64,000 bases of DNA from Terriglobus sp965276945. GTDB taxonomy: Bacteria > Acidobacteriota > Terriglobia > Terriglobales > Acidobacteriaceae. A model generated the notes under the pieces. It had not been told where the DNA came from and searched no databases. It worked only from the letters and a program-made list of their open reading frames with translations. Made by a program: the position numbers and the translations under genes. The DNA lies in assembly GCA_965276945.1 (NCBI GenBank), contig OZ255704.1:682001-746000 (forward strand), written 5' to 3'. This document shows positions 34,336 through 43,465 of this stretch, piece by piece (the first letter of the stretch is position 1; each line of letters begins with the position of its first letter).

Positions 34336-35270
34336 GCGCTCTGACTGGTCCGGTCCTCATCACGGGAGCCTCCGGGCAAGTTGGCTCCGCTCTCCTGAGT
34401 CTCTTTTTAACGGAAGAGCCTGAAATTATGGTTGCCGCACCAAACCGTGCGGCGCTCGATCTCGGCACACCGTCAAGTATTCGCGCATATGTACGCGCAA
34501 TTCGGCCGCGATGGGTGATTTCCTGCGGCGCATACACGGCAGTGGACGCTGCGGAGACCGATCGCGAGACCGCCTTTGCCATCAATGCAATCGCCCCTGG
34601 CGTGCTGGCGGAAGAGGCCGCCGCGTGTGGGGCCGCTTTGATTCACCTTTCGACTGACTATGTGTTCAACGGCGGTGGAACGCGGCCATGGGTCGAGACC
34701 GACCCCACTGGTCCACTAGGCGTCTACGGCGCGTCGAAGCTGGAGGGTGAGCAGGCCATCCTTGCGGTGGCGGAGCGCGCCATGCTGCCGTACATGATTT
34801 TGCGGACCTCATGGGTCTACTCAGGCAGTGGCAAGAACTTTGTCCGGACTATGTGGCGTTTGCTTTCCACCCGCACGGAGCCGCTGCGGGTCGTGTCCGA
34901 TCAGCACGGTGCCCCCACCTCGGCTGCGGATCTGGCGGCCGCGATCCTGGCACTGATACGCTTCAGCGAAGTCGAGGGACAGGCTGGGGCGCAGCCAGCC
35001 ACCCGGTCCGGAATCTATCACTGCGCTGGAGGGGGCGACACTACCTGGGCCGGATTAGCCATCGCCGTTCGCGAGTACCTCCGCATGTACCGGGGTGCCG
35101 AGCCAGCCGAGATCATTCCAGTTCCCACCTCGGAGTACCCCACACCCGCAGTCCGGCCACTCAATTCCCGCCTACACTGCGGCAAGCTGGCAGACACCTT
35201 TGGCATTCGCCTCCCACACTGGCGAACCTCCGTTACCGAAGCTCTGCATACACTGGCGGCAACCGACTAG
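34332..35270 (+). CDS. rfbD: dTDP-4-dehydrorhamnose reductase
   Basis: Last step of dTDP-L-rhamnose synthesis. NADPH-binding TGASGQVG is at residues 11-18, the catalytic YGASK motif follows, and LRTSWVYSGSGKNFVRTM is typical of RmlD. The product has 312 residues. No rfbC (3,5-epimerase) gene is present between or next to these genes; the epimerase must be encoded elsewhere. ATG 34332 overlaps the rfbA stop; the upstream in-frame GTG at 34320 is less likely. Confidence 0.94.
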   Translation: MSALTGPVLITGASGQVGSALLSLFLTEEPEIMVAAPNRAALDLGTPSSIRAYVRAIRPRWVISCGAYTAVDAAETDRETAFAINAIAPGVLAEEAAACGAALIHLSTDYVFNGGGTRPWVETDPTGPLGVYGASKLEGEQAILAVAERAMLPYMILRTSWVYSGSGKNFVRTMWRLLSTRTEPLRVVSDQHGAPTSAADLAAAILALIRFSEVEGQAGAQPATRSGIYHCAGGGDTTWAGLAIAVREYLRMYRGAEPAEIIPVPTSEYPTPAVRPLNSRLHCGKLADTFGIRLPHWRTSVTEALHTLAATD

Positions 35271-35343
35271 TCATACGCGTGCTCTTCCAAAAACCAGGAT
35301 TAGGCTCCCAATACCGGCACGCCACACTACAATCAAGCCAGGC

Positions 35344-36438
35344 ATGAAGCGTATCCTTATCGTCAAGCTCGGCGCGATTGGTGATGTCGTGATGGCGATT
35401 CCAGCGGTGCATGCCTTGCACGCCGAGGGCTTTGAGATCGACTGGATATGCAATCCTGCCGCCGCGTCGGTACTTCAATGCTACTCAATCTGCCGCGTGA
35501 TCACGGCGGACGAGCGTGCCATCATACAAGGCACGTTGCCGGAGCGCATGCACGCGCTGCGTGCTGTTTGGGTGCAGCTGGCCAGCCATTACGACCTGGT
35601 TTTCACGCTGTATTACGACCGCCGCTACCGCCTGCTCTCGCTTCCTGTGCGGGGGGGTCGCCACGTACGGCTTGTGCCAGGCGACCGCGCCCTCGGACTC
35701 CATCCTGGCCGGCATCACACCGACGAATTCGCGCGTATTCTGCTTTCAGCAACCAGCGGCTCCGTGACCGACGCTGGCCCTAGACCCCAAAGCATGGCTC
35801 CCGTACCTGCGGAACGGCTCCCTCAATCGCCTCTTCAGCCTACCTCCGGCAAACGTGTCGTGCTGGCTCCGGGTGGCGCGAAAAATCTTCTTCGTGACGA
35901 CCACCTCCGTCGCTGGCCGGTACCGCTGTACGTGGAACTCGCGCGCCGCCTGCTCCGCGAGGAGTACGAGGTGGTTCTTACCGGTGGTCCCGGCGACCTG
36001 TGGGTGCGCGAAGCCTTTGCCGGATTGCCGTGTACAGACTGTATTGACCGCCTCGATCTGCCGGAACTGCTCTCGCTATTGAATAGCAGCGAGGTTGCTG
36101 TCACGCATGACAGTGGGCCGCTCCATCTCGCCGGAATTACCCGATGTGCTTTGGTTGGCGTTTTTGGCCCGGTTGACCCATGGGCACGCCTACCGCGCAG
36201 GCCCGGCACGATTGGCCTGTGGGGAGGCGAGGGCTTCGCCTGCCGGCCATGCTATGACGGTACCGGGTATGCGAACTGCCAGGACAACCAGTGCATGGCG
36301 CAGGTTACGCCGGAGATGGTCTTCAGTGCAGTCACGGACCTGCTCCGGCAGCGTTTGGCCGGAACGCCGGCGCCGCCAGAGGTACGCTTGCCGCTGTCAA
36401 CCTCACCGCTTTTCATGTTGGAGCCGCAACCCGCATGA
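35344..36438 (+). CDS. GT9 heptosyltransferase-like glycosyltransferase
   Basis: Family 9 glycosyltransferase of 364 residues, related to ADP-heptose:LPS heptosyltransferases. It begins MKRILIVKLGAIGDVVMAIP, the usual GT9 opening. The C-terminal half has LAPGGAKN, LLSLLNSSEVAVTHDSGPLH and a cysteine-rich end (CRPCYDGTGYANCQDNQC), all seen in this family. The donor sugar is unknown; ADP-heptose is suggested by the GmhB-like phosphatase encoded immediately downstream with an ATGA overlap. The start at 35344 lies 73 bases after rfbD. Confidence 0.9.
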   Translation: MKRILIVKLGAIGDVVMAIPAVHALHAEGFEIDWICNPAAASVLQCYSICRVITADERAIIQGTLPERMHALRAVWVQLASHYDLVFTLYYDRRYRLLSLPVRGGRHVRLVPGDRALGLHPGRHHTDEFARILLSATSGSVTDAGPRPQSMAPVPAERLPQSPLQPTSGKRVVLAPGGAKNLLRDDHLRRWPVPLYVELARRLLREEYEVVLTGGPGDLWVREAFAGLPCTDCIDRLDLPELLSLLNSSEVAVTHDSGPLHLAGITRCALVGVFGPVDPWARLPRRPGTIGLWGGEGFACRPCYDGTGYANCQDNQCMAQVTPEMVFSAVTDLLRQRLAGTPAPPEVRLPLSTSPLFMLEPQPA

Positions 36439-37010
36439 GCAGTGTCCCGCAGCTTCGCAGGGGATTGTTTCTGGACCGCGATGGTGTCATCAATGAGGAG
36501 GTTGGGTATCTGCATCGCCCGGAAGATTGCCGGTTTATTGACGGCATCGTCCCTCTGCTCCAGGCGGCAAATCGCCTCAGCTTCGTAACCTGTGTCATTA
36601 CGAATCAAGCTGGGATCGCGCGTGGTCTGTACACCGAAGAGGATTTCCACTGTCTAATGGCTCATATGCGATCAGAGCTTCTGCGGAAGGGCGCACGCCT
36701 GGATGCGGTGTATTTTTCGCCGTACCATCCGGTGCACGGTGTCGGTCGCTACAAGCGTGACAGCAATTGCCGCAAACCTGGGCCTGGAATGATGATTCGA
36801 GCCGCCGCGGAACACGGTATCGATCTTGGCTGTTCCGTGCTGGTGGGTGACCGGTGCTCCGACATTGTCGCGGGGAATGCAGCTGGAATTCCAGATTTGT
36901 TCCTTTTCGGTATGACTGAGACCTCGGCGTGCCCCGAACTCCTGACGTATCATGTAGCAAATACATTGTTTACGGTGGAGAATTACCTTATCGCAACAAG
37001 TGAGCGATAG
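36435..37010 (+). CDS. gmhB: GmhB-like HAD phosphatase
   Basis: HAD-IIIA phosphatase resembling D-glycero-manno-heptose 1,7-bisphosphate phosphatase. LFLDRDGVINEE holds the nucleophile pair Asp14/Asp16; VITNQAGIARG and CRKPGPGM follow the family, and GDRCSDIVAG supplies the last Asp. The zinc knuckle of E. coli GmhB (CxH...CxC) is incomplete here: the matching stretch reads SPYHPVHGVGRYKRDSNC, with two Cys replaced by Ser. It may not bind zinc. 191 residues. The start overlaps the stop of the glycosyltransferase. Another histidinol-phosphate-type HAD phosphatase remains possible. Confidence 0.85.
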   Translation: MSSVPQLRRGLFLDRDGVINEEVGYLHRPEDCRFIDGIVPLLQAANRLSFVTCVITNQAGIARGLYTEEDFHCLMAHMRSELLRKGARLDAVYFSPYHPVHGVGRYKRDSNCRKPGPGMMIRAAAEHGIDLGCSVLVGDRCSDIVAGNAAGIPDLFLFGMTETSACPELLTYHVANTLFTVENYLIATSER

Positions 37011-37201
37011 CCGTGTCTTTTGGGAGCAAGCATCTTGCGATGTAACTCCGTCGGTCATAAAACGTTGTCAAGCGGCACGCGGACTTCTGAAGGAACGCTG
37101 TAGACACGCTCGGGTCATTGGTCCTGAGCAAACAAAAGGTGCACAGGCACTTGGCCAGTCGCACAAACTCGCTGCTGTGGTTGGGCACGCATAGGGAGTG
37201 G

Positions 37202-37933
37202 ATGCAGTCTAACGATCAAGCCTCTGGTGGAATCCCCGCGGTTCTGGACTTCGTGCATGATTACAGTGCTACACCGCCCGCATCACGCCGCCGCACGGTT
37301 GAATCGCCTGCCAGGCTATTCTCATATGCGGTCGTGAAGCGTTGTTTCGACGTATTTTTTGTTTTGCTGTCTGCTCCCGTCACGGTTCCCATTTGCCTGC
37401 TTCTGGCGCTGAGCGTGATGCTTAGTTCGCCGGGACCGATTTTCTTTTCGCACCGGCGCATCGGTCGCAGTGGCATCTTCTTTTCCATGTGGAAATTTCG
37501 TACCATGTGCGTTAATTCCGCTGAGGTTCTGGAGCAGCATTTAGCCATGCACCCGGAGGAGCGCGCGGAGTGGAACAGTCTGCATAAACTGCGGAATGAT
37601 CCACGCGTGACGCCACTTGGCCGGTTTCTGCGCCGCTCTTCATTGGATGAACTGCCACAGCTCTGGAACGTACTCACCGGACGCATGACGCTGGTTGGAC
37701 CGCGTCCCATTGTCGCTGCCGAAGCAGAGAAGTACGGTGAGGATTTCACCTATTACCTCGCGGTCAAACCCGGGATCTCTGGCCTGTGGCAGACTTCTGG
37801 CCGCTCGACTCTGACCTATGACGAGCGTGTCGCCCTTGACCGCAGTTATGTTGAAAACTGGTCGCTCTTGAACGATTTCCGTATTCTCCTGCGCACCTTC
37901 ACGAAGATCGTCAACTCCCAAGAGGCGTACTGA
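37202..37933 (+). CDS. Undecaprenyl-phosphate sugar phosphotransferase
   Basis: Initiating enzyme that places the first sugar phosphate on the lipid carrier. It is a short monotopic type of 243 residues with one hydrophobic segment (CFDVFFVLLSAPVTVPICLL, about 46-65). Typical motifs follow: FFSHRRIGRSG, MWKFRTM, DPRVTPLGRFLRRSSLDELP, LVGPRP and KPGISGLWQTSGRS. The large N-terminal membrane domain of WbaP is absent, as in PglC-like forms. The start at ATG 37202 follows AGGGAG. A gap of 191 bases to gmhB may hold its own promoter, though no clear boxes were found. Confidence 0.92.
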   Translation: MQSNDQASGGIPAVLDFVHDYSATPPASRRRTVESPARLFSYAVVKRCFDVFFVLLSAPVTVPICLLLALSVMLSSPGPIFFSHRRIGRSGIFFSMWKFRTMCVNSAEVLEQHLAMHPEERAEWNSLHKLRNDPRVTPLGRFLRRSSLDELPQLWNVLTGRMTLVGPRPIVAAEAEKYGEDFTYYLAVKPGISGLWQTSGRSTLTYDERVALDRSYVENWSLLNDFRILLRTFTKIVNSQEAY

Positions 37934-37967
37934 ACGGCTGATCGCTCCCTGCGGCTACCATCTGTAT

Positions 37968-39098
37968 ATGCGCCGTGGAAGCAAGAAGAACCGCCTGCTG
38001 GATTACTGGGCAGGCATTCCGGCGCTCAATGCCGCGGCTCTGTTGCATCGCCGCCGGTCACGTTCAGGTGAAACTCCTCAGAAGATTGGCGTTCTCTGCT
38101 CTCCCGCGCTGGGCGATACGCTCCTCTTTTCAGCAGCCCTTCAGGACCTCCGCGCGGGGTTTCCAGGTGCTGAAATCGTTCATTGCTGCATGCCGCCCAA
38201 CCGGGCCGCCGCAGAATTGATCCCAGGCGCAGACCGGCGGCTGCTGATCGATCTCACCCGGCCGGACCGTTCGCTCAGGCTGCTTCGCGCGGAACGCTTT
38301 GACCTCTTCGTTGATTACTCCTCCTGGCAGCGACTGACCGCGTTTTTGACCTTGTTCTCCGGCGCACGGTTTACGGCTGGCTTTCACACGCCTGGGATGT
38401 ACCGCAGTCGCGGGTATGACGTGACGGTGGAGCATCGCCGGGACCTCCACGAGGTGGACAATTTCCGGGCACTCACACGTGCGTTCGGTGTTGTTGCTGG
38501 CAACATCCCGGCACTTGCACCGTTGCCGGCGCAGGATCTCGACGCTATTTGGCCACATGCGTTTGCCGATCCGGTCATCCTGTTTCATCTCTGGCCATCA
38601 GGAGCGCGTGCGTGGCTGCGTGAGTGGCCGGAGGAACGCTGGCTTGCTCTCGCCGCAGAACTGCGGCACTTGTTGCCGGGAGCCGTCTTCGGTATCACTG
38701 GAACGCTCGCTGAACTGCCGCGAACCGAGCCGTTCATACGCAGCATGGCCGAGGCGGGATTTCAGACCCATCCCGTCCTTGCCACGTTCACGCAACTGGC
38801 CGCTCTCATGCAGCGCGCCGCGCTTGTCGTCAGCGTCAACACTGGCGTGATGCACCTGGCCGCCATCGCGGGCGCGCCAACCGTGTCGATCAACGGTCCG
38901 AATGGTAACGGACGCTGGGGACCGGCGCCGGGCACGCCGCGCGCCATCGGTGTGGAAGCACCGGGCGAGGGCTGCGGCTTTCTTCATCTTGGCTTCGATT
39001 TCGAGGGCAACCCCACGGACTGCATGGAACGCATCACCGTCGAAATGGTGTTCTCCGCCTGTAAGGACGTGTTGACGTCCACAGGTACAGGTCTATGA
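37968..39098 (+). CDS. GT9 glycosyltransferase
   Basis: Second family 9 glycosyltransferase, 376 residues. The opening GVLCSPALGDTLLFSAALQD is shifted about 40 residues in by a basic N-terminal arm. The C-terminal nucleotide-sugar site is AALVVSVNTGVMHLAAIAGAP with SINGPNGNGRWGP. It shares the family with the gene at 35344 but the two are not obvious duplicates. Probably adds a sugar to the lipid-linked repeat unit; donor unknown. Last gene of the polysaccharide cluster. Confidence 0.86.
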   Translation: MRRGSKKNRLLDYWAGIPALNAAALLHRRRSRSGETPQKIGVLCSPALGDTLLFSAALQDLRAGFPGAEIVHCCMPPNRAAAELIPGADRRLLIDLTRPDRSLRLLRAERFDLFVDYSSWQRLTAFLTLFSGARFTAGFHTPGMYRSRGYDVTVEHRRDLHEVDNFRALTRAFGVVAGNIPALAPLPAQDLDAIWPHAFADPVILFHLWPSGARAWLREWPEERWLALAAELRHLLPGAVFGITGTLAELPRTEPFIRSMAEAGFQTHPVLATFTQLAALMQRAALVVSVNTGVMHLAAIAGAPTVSINGPNGNGRWGPAPGTPRAIGVEAPGEGCGFLHLGFDFEGNPTDCMERITVEMVFSACKDVLTSTGTGL

Positions 39099-39111
39099 TT
39101 GCAGTGGAGCC

Positions 39112-39999
39112 ATGAACCACCGGAACGTACGTGGAATGTTGCTTTGCCTGTTTGCGCTTGCGGTCACAACCCAGGCGCAACAGCCGGTCACCGCAGAACA
39201 GGTGATCGCGAAGATGCGTGCCGCCGCCGGTGTGACGGTGATGCCAACTTCGGTGGACACCATCAAGGCAGGCGCTCCAGACACGGTGGTGACAGGGATC
39301 GCCACAACGATCTCGCCCACGATGGACGTGCTGCGCAAGGCGGTCGCGGCACATGACAACCTGATCGTCACCCACGAGCCGACCTTTTACAACCACCTGG
39401 ATGCGGACACGCTCTTCCGCAACGACCCGGTGTACGCGGAGAAGCTGGCCTACATCCGTGAGCACCATCTGGTCATTTTCCGTTGGCACGACGGCTGGCA
39501 TCAGCGCAAGCCGGACGGCATCGCGGAGGGCTGGATCCAGAAAGCGGGATGGAAGGCGTACCAGCATGCGGACAATCAGTACTTCTTCACCGTGCCTTCA
39601 ACTACGCTGGGTGCCTTGGCCTTGCATCTGAAAGCGAGCATGGGTGATCGCATCGTGCGTGTGATCGGCGACCCGAATCTCCCCGTGACAAAGGTTGTCT
39701 ACGCGCCAGGCGCGCCGGGCGAAGCGCGGCAGGTGCAGGCGCTGGAACGCGACGATGTGGATGTGCTGGTGGGCGGCGAAATTCCGGAGTGGGAGACGAT
39801 CTCCTACGCCTGGGATGCCGCCGAGCAGGGACGGCACAAGGGCATGATCCTGCTGGGTCATTACACCTCGGAAGAGCCGGGCATGGAATATTGCGCGGTT
39901 TGGCTGCGGACGGTGTTGCCGGGCATGAAGGTCGATTTCATCCCGGCGGGCGAGCCCTACTGGCTTGCCGGTCAACCATCGGCCGCGCGCACACCGTAG
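39112..39999 (+). CDS. Exported NIF3-family protein
   Basis: NIF3/YbgI-type metal-binding protein (the family annotated as GTP cyclohydrolase I type 2) of 295 residues. A signal peptide (GMLLCLFALAVTTQAQ) precedes the domain, which is unusual because known members are cytoplasmic. DNLIVTHEPTFYNH corresponds to the family's IVTHHP metal motif, and GHYTSEEPGMEY near the end fits the second His-Glu metal site. The middle insert is short. Enzymatic function of the family is unsettled. It starts 13 bases after the GT9 stop and is followed 28 bases later by an exported phosphoesterase, so co-expression is likely. Confidence 0.82.
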   Translation: MNHRNVRGMLLCLFALAVTTQAQQPVTAEQVIAKMRAAAGVTVMPTSVDTIKAGAPDTVVTGIATTISPTMDVLRKAVAAHDNLIVTHEPTFYNHLDADTLFRNDPVYAEKLAYIREHHLVIFRWHDGWHQRKPDGIAEGWIQKAGWKAYQHADNQYFFTVPSTTLGALALHLKASMGDRIVRVIGDPNLPVTKVVYAPGAPGEARQVQALERDDVDVLVGGEIPEWETISYAWDAAEQGRHKGMILLGHYTSEEPGMEYCAVWLRTVLPGMKVDFIPAGEPYWLAGQPSAARTP

Positions 40000-40027
40000 G
40001 TTCACAAACGCCACGTATGATGCACGC

Positions 40028-42844
40028 ATGCACGTAAGGTTCGCTCTTCCTGCTGCACTCCTTATCACCGCTCTTGCCGCCGCACAGGCTCCCACCGGCA
40101 CGCTGAATCTGCCGTCCAGCAAGCAACTGTTGCTGCCTGCGCCGGGCGCGCCGCAGCGGCTGAACAGCCTGCCCATGGCCATGGCCACGTCTCCGGATGG
40201 ACGGTACATCGCCGTGGTGAATGCCGGCTACGGGACGGCAATAGCCGACTACCAGCAGTCCATCGCCGTGCTGGACACCGCCAGCCACGAACTGCGGGAC
40301 TTTGCGGAGCATCGCACCGTCCGCGACATGCCGCAGACGCTGTACAACGGCCTCCAGTTCAGCGGGGACGGCACGCACCTGTATGCCAGTCTGGACTCGC
40401 TTTCTGACCCGGTAGGCAAAGGAGCGAACGCTACCGGCAATGCCATTGCGGTCTACGGCTTCAGCAACGGCGCAATCACGCCGGAGCGGCTCTTGCACGT
40501 GCCCCTGCAACATCTCGCCGGAGGTCGGATCCAAAATGATATCGGCAAGGGAGTGCCAGCGGGCCAGGCGGTTCCTGTACCCACGGGTCTGGCAGTGGTG
40601 CCCGGCAAGGCGGGTGCGCCGGACCAGCTGCTGATCGCGGATATCTACTCCGACGACGTGCTGCTGATGGATACGGGGACTGGCGCGGTCGTGCGCCGGT
40701 TCGACCTGTCCATGGGCAAGACTGTACCCAGCGCCTACCCGATCGTTGTCACGGCAGCACGCGATGGTCGCCGTGCCTATGTGGCGCTGTGGAATGGGTC
40801 GGCCGTCGCCGAGCTAGACCTGCGGACTGGGCGCGTGGTGCAGACGCTGCCCTTGCTGCCGCCATCGAAGCCCATCGAGCCGAGCTCCCATCCGGCGGCC
40901 CTGCTGCTTAATGCGGATGACAGCAGATTGTATGTCGCGCTTGCGAATCGCGATACCGTGGCCGCCGTTGACCTGCATGGCGGCAAGATGAAGCTGGCGG
41001 GCACATGGGATACGCGGCTCCCGGGCCAGACACTCTTCGGTGCTATCCCGTCCGCGCTGGCCCTGGCGGATGATGGGCGAACGCTGCTCGCCGCCAACTC
41101 CGGCTCGAATGACGTTGCGGTGCTGCACACAGGCGACAAGCTCGACCTTAAACAGCCAGCGCCAGCTGCCGGGTACATTCCAACGGAGTGGTATCCCACA
41201 GCGGTGGTTACTCAAGGCGGGCAGCTCTTTGTAGCAACGGCAAAGGGAAAGGGAACCGGACCAAACTCCATGCCGCAGGCACCGCCCAGGGACTCGGCCC
41301 TGGCAAAAACCCTTCACCCGCGCGCTCATGCGTACATTGCCACGCTGCTCTACGGCTCACTCGCCTCGATGGACCTTGCCGAGGCAGAAAAGAATCTACC
41401 AGAACTCTCCGCCGCTGTGATGACCAGCAACCGGATGAACGCCGCGCAGGAGCACCTGCGCTACGCGGGCGGCAGCAATCCCATCAAGCACGTGATCTAC
41501 ATCATCAAGGAGAACCGCACCTACGATCAGATATTGGGTGACCTTGGTGTGGGGAACGGCGATCCGTCGCTGACCATGTACGGCAAGCCGATCACGCCGA
41601 ACGAGCACAAGCTGGCATTGCAGTTTGGCGTGCTGGATAACTTCTACGATTCGGGTGAAGTCTCCGGCAACGGTCATGTGTGGTCCACCGCCGGTATCAC
41701 CAGCGATTACACCGAAAAAATCTGGCAGCAGAGCTATCGTGGCAAGGAACGTGTTTACGACTTTGAAGGCCTGGTGGAGCGGGGCTACCCGTTGGCCGAG
41801 GGCATCAGCGATGTGGACGAACCGGCCAGCGGGTATCTCTGGACGAACCTCGCACGGCATGGCAAGTCGCTTATTCACTTCGGTGAATACATCTCGACGG
41901 AGTTCTGCAGCGACAAGCCCGCCGCGCCGAAGGACCGCTCGCCGCTGCTGGGCACGCCTGAGGCGGAATCGCGCACGTGCCCGCGTAACAGCATTCGCAA
42001 GGGCGACGCCATCCCGGCAATGTACGGCGGCGGCAGGAGCGAGTACCCCTGGAACATTCCACTGATCTCAAAAAACATAGCCACCAAGCCGGAGCTGGAG
42101 GGCCACTTCGACCCGAACTATCCGGACTTCGATCTGCTATTTCCGGACCAACTGCGGTTTGAGGAGTTCAGGACGCGATTGGAGCAGTGGAAGCGCGAGC
42201 GCTCCGCGGGGAGCGACACCATGCCCTCGTTCGTGATGCTGCGCATGGGCAACGACCATACCGCTGGAACGCGCGCCGGTTCGCCCACTCCCCGCGCGTC
42301 GATTGCTGACAATGACCTTGCGATCGGGCGCGTTGCGGAGGCAATCTCACACAGCGACTTCTGGAACGACACCGCCATCTTCATTCTGGAAGACGACGCG
42401 CAGGATGGTGCCGATCACGTGGATGCGCATCGCAGCCTGGCGCTGGTGATCAGCAAGTATTCGCCGCACGGTACCAGCGCGACTGTCGATAGCAGCTTCT
42501 ACACGACCGTTAGCGTCATCCGCACCATGGAAGACCTGCTGGGCCTGCCGCCGATGAACAATAATGATGCGTTTGCGCCGTTGATCCAACTCTTCAGCGG
42601 CGACGGATCACAGCCTCCGTATGCCGCCGACTACAGCAACCGCGATAACAGGCTGATCTACCAGGCCAACACACCGCAAGCGTACGGCGCGAAAGCTTCC
42701 GCAAAGATGGACTTCACGCACGAGGACCGTGCCGATCCACGCAAGCTGAACGTGATTTTATGGCGCGATGCCATGGGTGCGAATGCCACGGTTCCGGCGA
42801 TGATCAAGCATCCGAAGGATGCGCACAAGGACGACGATGATTAG
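40028..42844 (+). CDS. Exported beta-propeller phosphoesterase
   Basis: Two-part exported protein of 938 residues with a signal peptide (RFALPAALLITALAAAQA). Residues about 40-440 form a YncE-like seven-bladed propeller, with repeats such as PDGRYIAVVNAGYG and RTLLAANSGSNDVAVL. The C-terminal half is a phosphoesterase of the acid phosphatase/phospholipase C type (PF04185-like): KHVIYIIKENRTYDQILGDL, then DNFYDSGEVSGNGHVWSTAG and IFILEDDAQDGADHVDAHRS. Likely substrate is a phosphate ester outside the cytoplasm, for phosphate scavenging. The neighbouring cytoplasmic pyrophosphatase is on the other strand. Confidence 0.85.
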   Translation: MHVRFALPAALLITALAAAQAPTGTLNLPSSKQLLLPAPGAPQRLNSLPMAMATSPDGRYIAVVNAGYGTAIADYQQSIAVLDTASHELRDFAEHRTVRDMPQTLYNGLQFSGDGTHLYASLDSLSDPVGKGANATGNAIAVYGFSNGAITPERLLHVPLQHLAGGRIQNDIGKGVPAGQAVPVPTGLAVVPGKAGAPDQLLIADIYSDDVLLMDTGTGAVVRRFDLSMGKTVPSAYPIVVTAARDGRRAYVALWNGSAVAELDLRTGRVVQTLPLLPPSKPIEPSSHPAALLLNADDSRLYVALANRDTVAAVDLHGGKMKLAGTWDTRLPGQTLFGAIPSALALADDGRTLLAANSGSNDVAVLHTGDKLDLKQPAPAAGYIPTEWYPTAVVTQGGQLFVATAKGKGTGPNSMPQAPPRDSALAKTLHPRAHAYIATLLYGSLASMDLAEAEKNLPELSAAVMTSNRMNAAQEHLRYAGGSNPIKHVIYIIKENRTYDQILGDLGVGNGDPSLTMYGKPITPNEHKLALQFGVLDNFYDSGEVSGNGHVWSTAGITSDYTEKIWQQSYRGKERVYDFEGLVERGYPLAEGISDVDEPASGYLWTNLARHGKSLIHFGEYISTEFCSDKPAAPKDRSPLLGTPEAESRTCPRNSIRKGDAIPAMYGGGRSEYPWNIPLISKNIATKPELEGHFDPNYPDFDLLFPDQLRFEEFRTRLEQWKRERSAGSDTMPSFVMLRMGNDHTAGTRAGSPTPRASIADNDLAIGRVAEAISHSDFWNDTAIFILEDDAQDGADHVDAHRSLALVISKYSPHGTSATVDSSFYTTVSVIRTMEDLLGLPPMNNNDAFAPLIQLFSGDGSQPPYAADYSNRDNRLIYQANTPQAYGAKASAKMDFTHEDRADPRKLNVILWRDAMGANATVPAMIKHPKDAHKDDDD

Positions 42845-42862
42845 GCGTGCGGCGAAGTTTCA

Positions 42863-43420
42863 TCAGGCGTTTGTTTGGCGGGCCTGCTCGACCAGTTTCA
42901 TCGCTTCGTCCGGGCCGCTGGTGCGCAGCAGCTTGAATTCCTTGTGGCTCAGAACGCGCGGATAGTTTTCGAAGAACTGCCCCATGTGGTCGCGAAAGTC
43001 CTTTGGCAGGTCGTCCACATGCCGGAAGTTCTCAAATAGGTCGCTGGCCTCCGCAACGCCTAGCAGCCGGTCATTGCGCTGCTTTTTGCCATCCTCCAGG
43101 GTGTCTTCACCCTCAAAGGCTCCGATAATCCGGGCACTTAGAACGCAGCCCGGAAAGGCTGGCTCATCCATCAAAAGCAAGACATCCAGGGAATCGCCAT
43201 CGCTGGCTTTGGTGCTGGGGATAAAGCCGAAGTCATACGGGAAGACCATGCCCGCAGGCAAGACCTTCTTCAGCTCGAAACAGCGCCGCTCATGATCCCA
43301 GGCGTACTTGTTGCGGCTGCCCTTGGGCGTCTCGATGACCACCTGCAGGATACCGTTCTTGTTGAAGGGTTCCAGAAGCTCCAGATTCGTGAAGGTTTGC
43401 TGCACCTGCTGTGCGTCCAT
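42863..43420 (-). CDS. ppa: Inorganic pyrophosphatase, family I
   Basis: Hydrolyses pyrophosphate to phosphate. The signature DGDSLDVL with three metal-binding Asp residues is present, together with KYAWDHE and MVFPYDFGFIPST. The product has 185 residues. The C-terminal half (NDRLLGVAEASDLFENFRHV and onward) resembles the slightly divergent type I enzymes found outside proteobacteria. It converges with the phosphoesterase gene with 18 bases between stops. Confidence 0.92.
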   Translation of the reverse strand: MDAQQVQQTFTNLELLEPFNKNGILQVVIETPKGSRNKYAWDHERRCFELKKVLPAGMVFPYDFGFIPSTKASDGDSLDVLLLMDEPAFPGCVLSARIIGAFEGEDTLEDGKKQRNDRLLGVAEASDLFENFRHVDDLPKDFRDHMGQFFENYPRVLSHKEFKLLRTSGPDEAMKLVEQARQTNA

Positions 43421-43465
43421 CCGTATTTAGATGTGAATGGACGATGAATCGTGGCGGGAAGTCCG

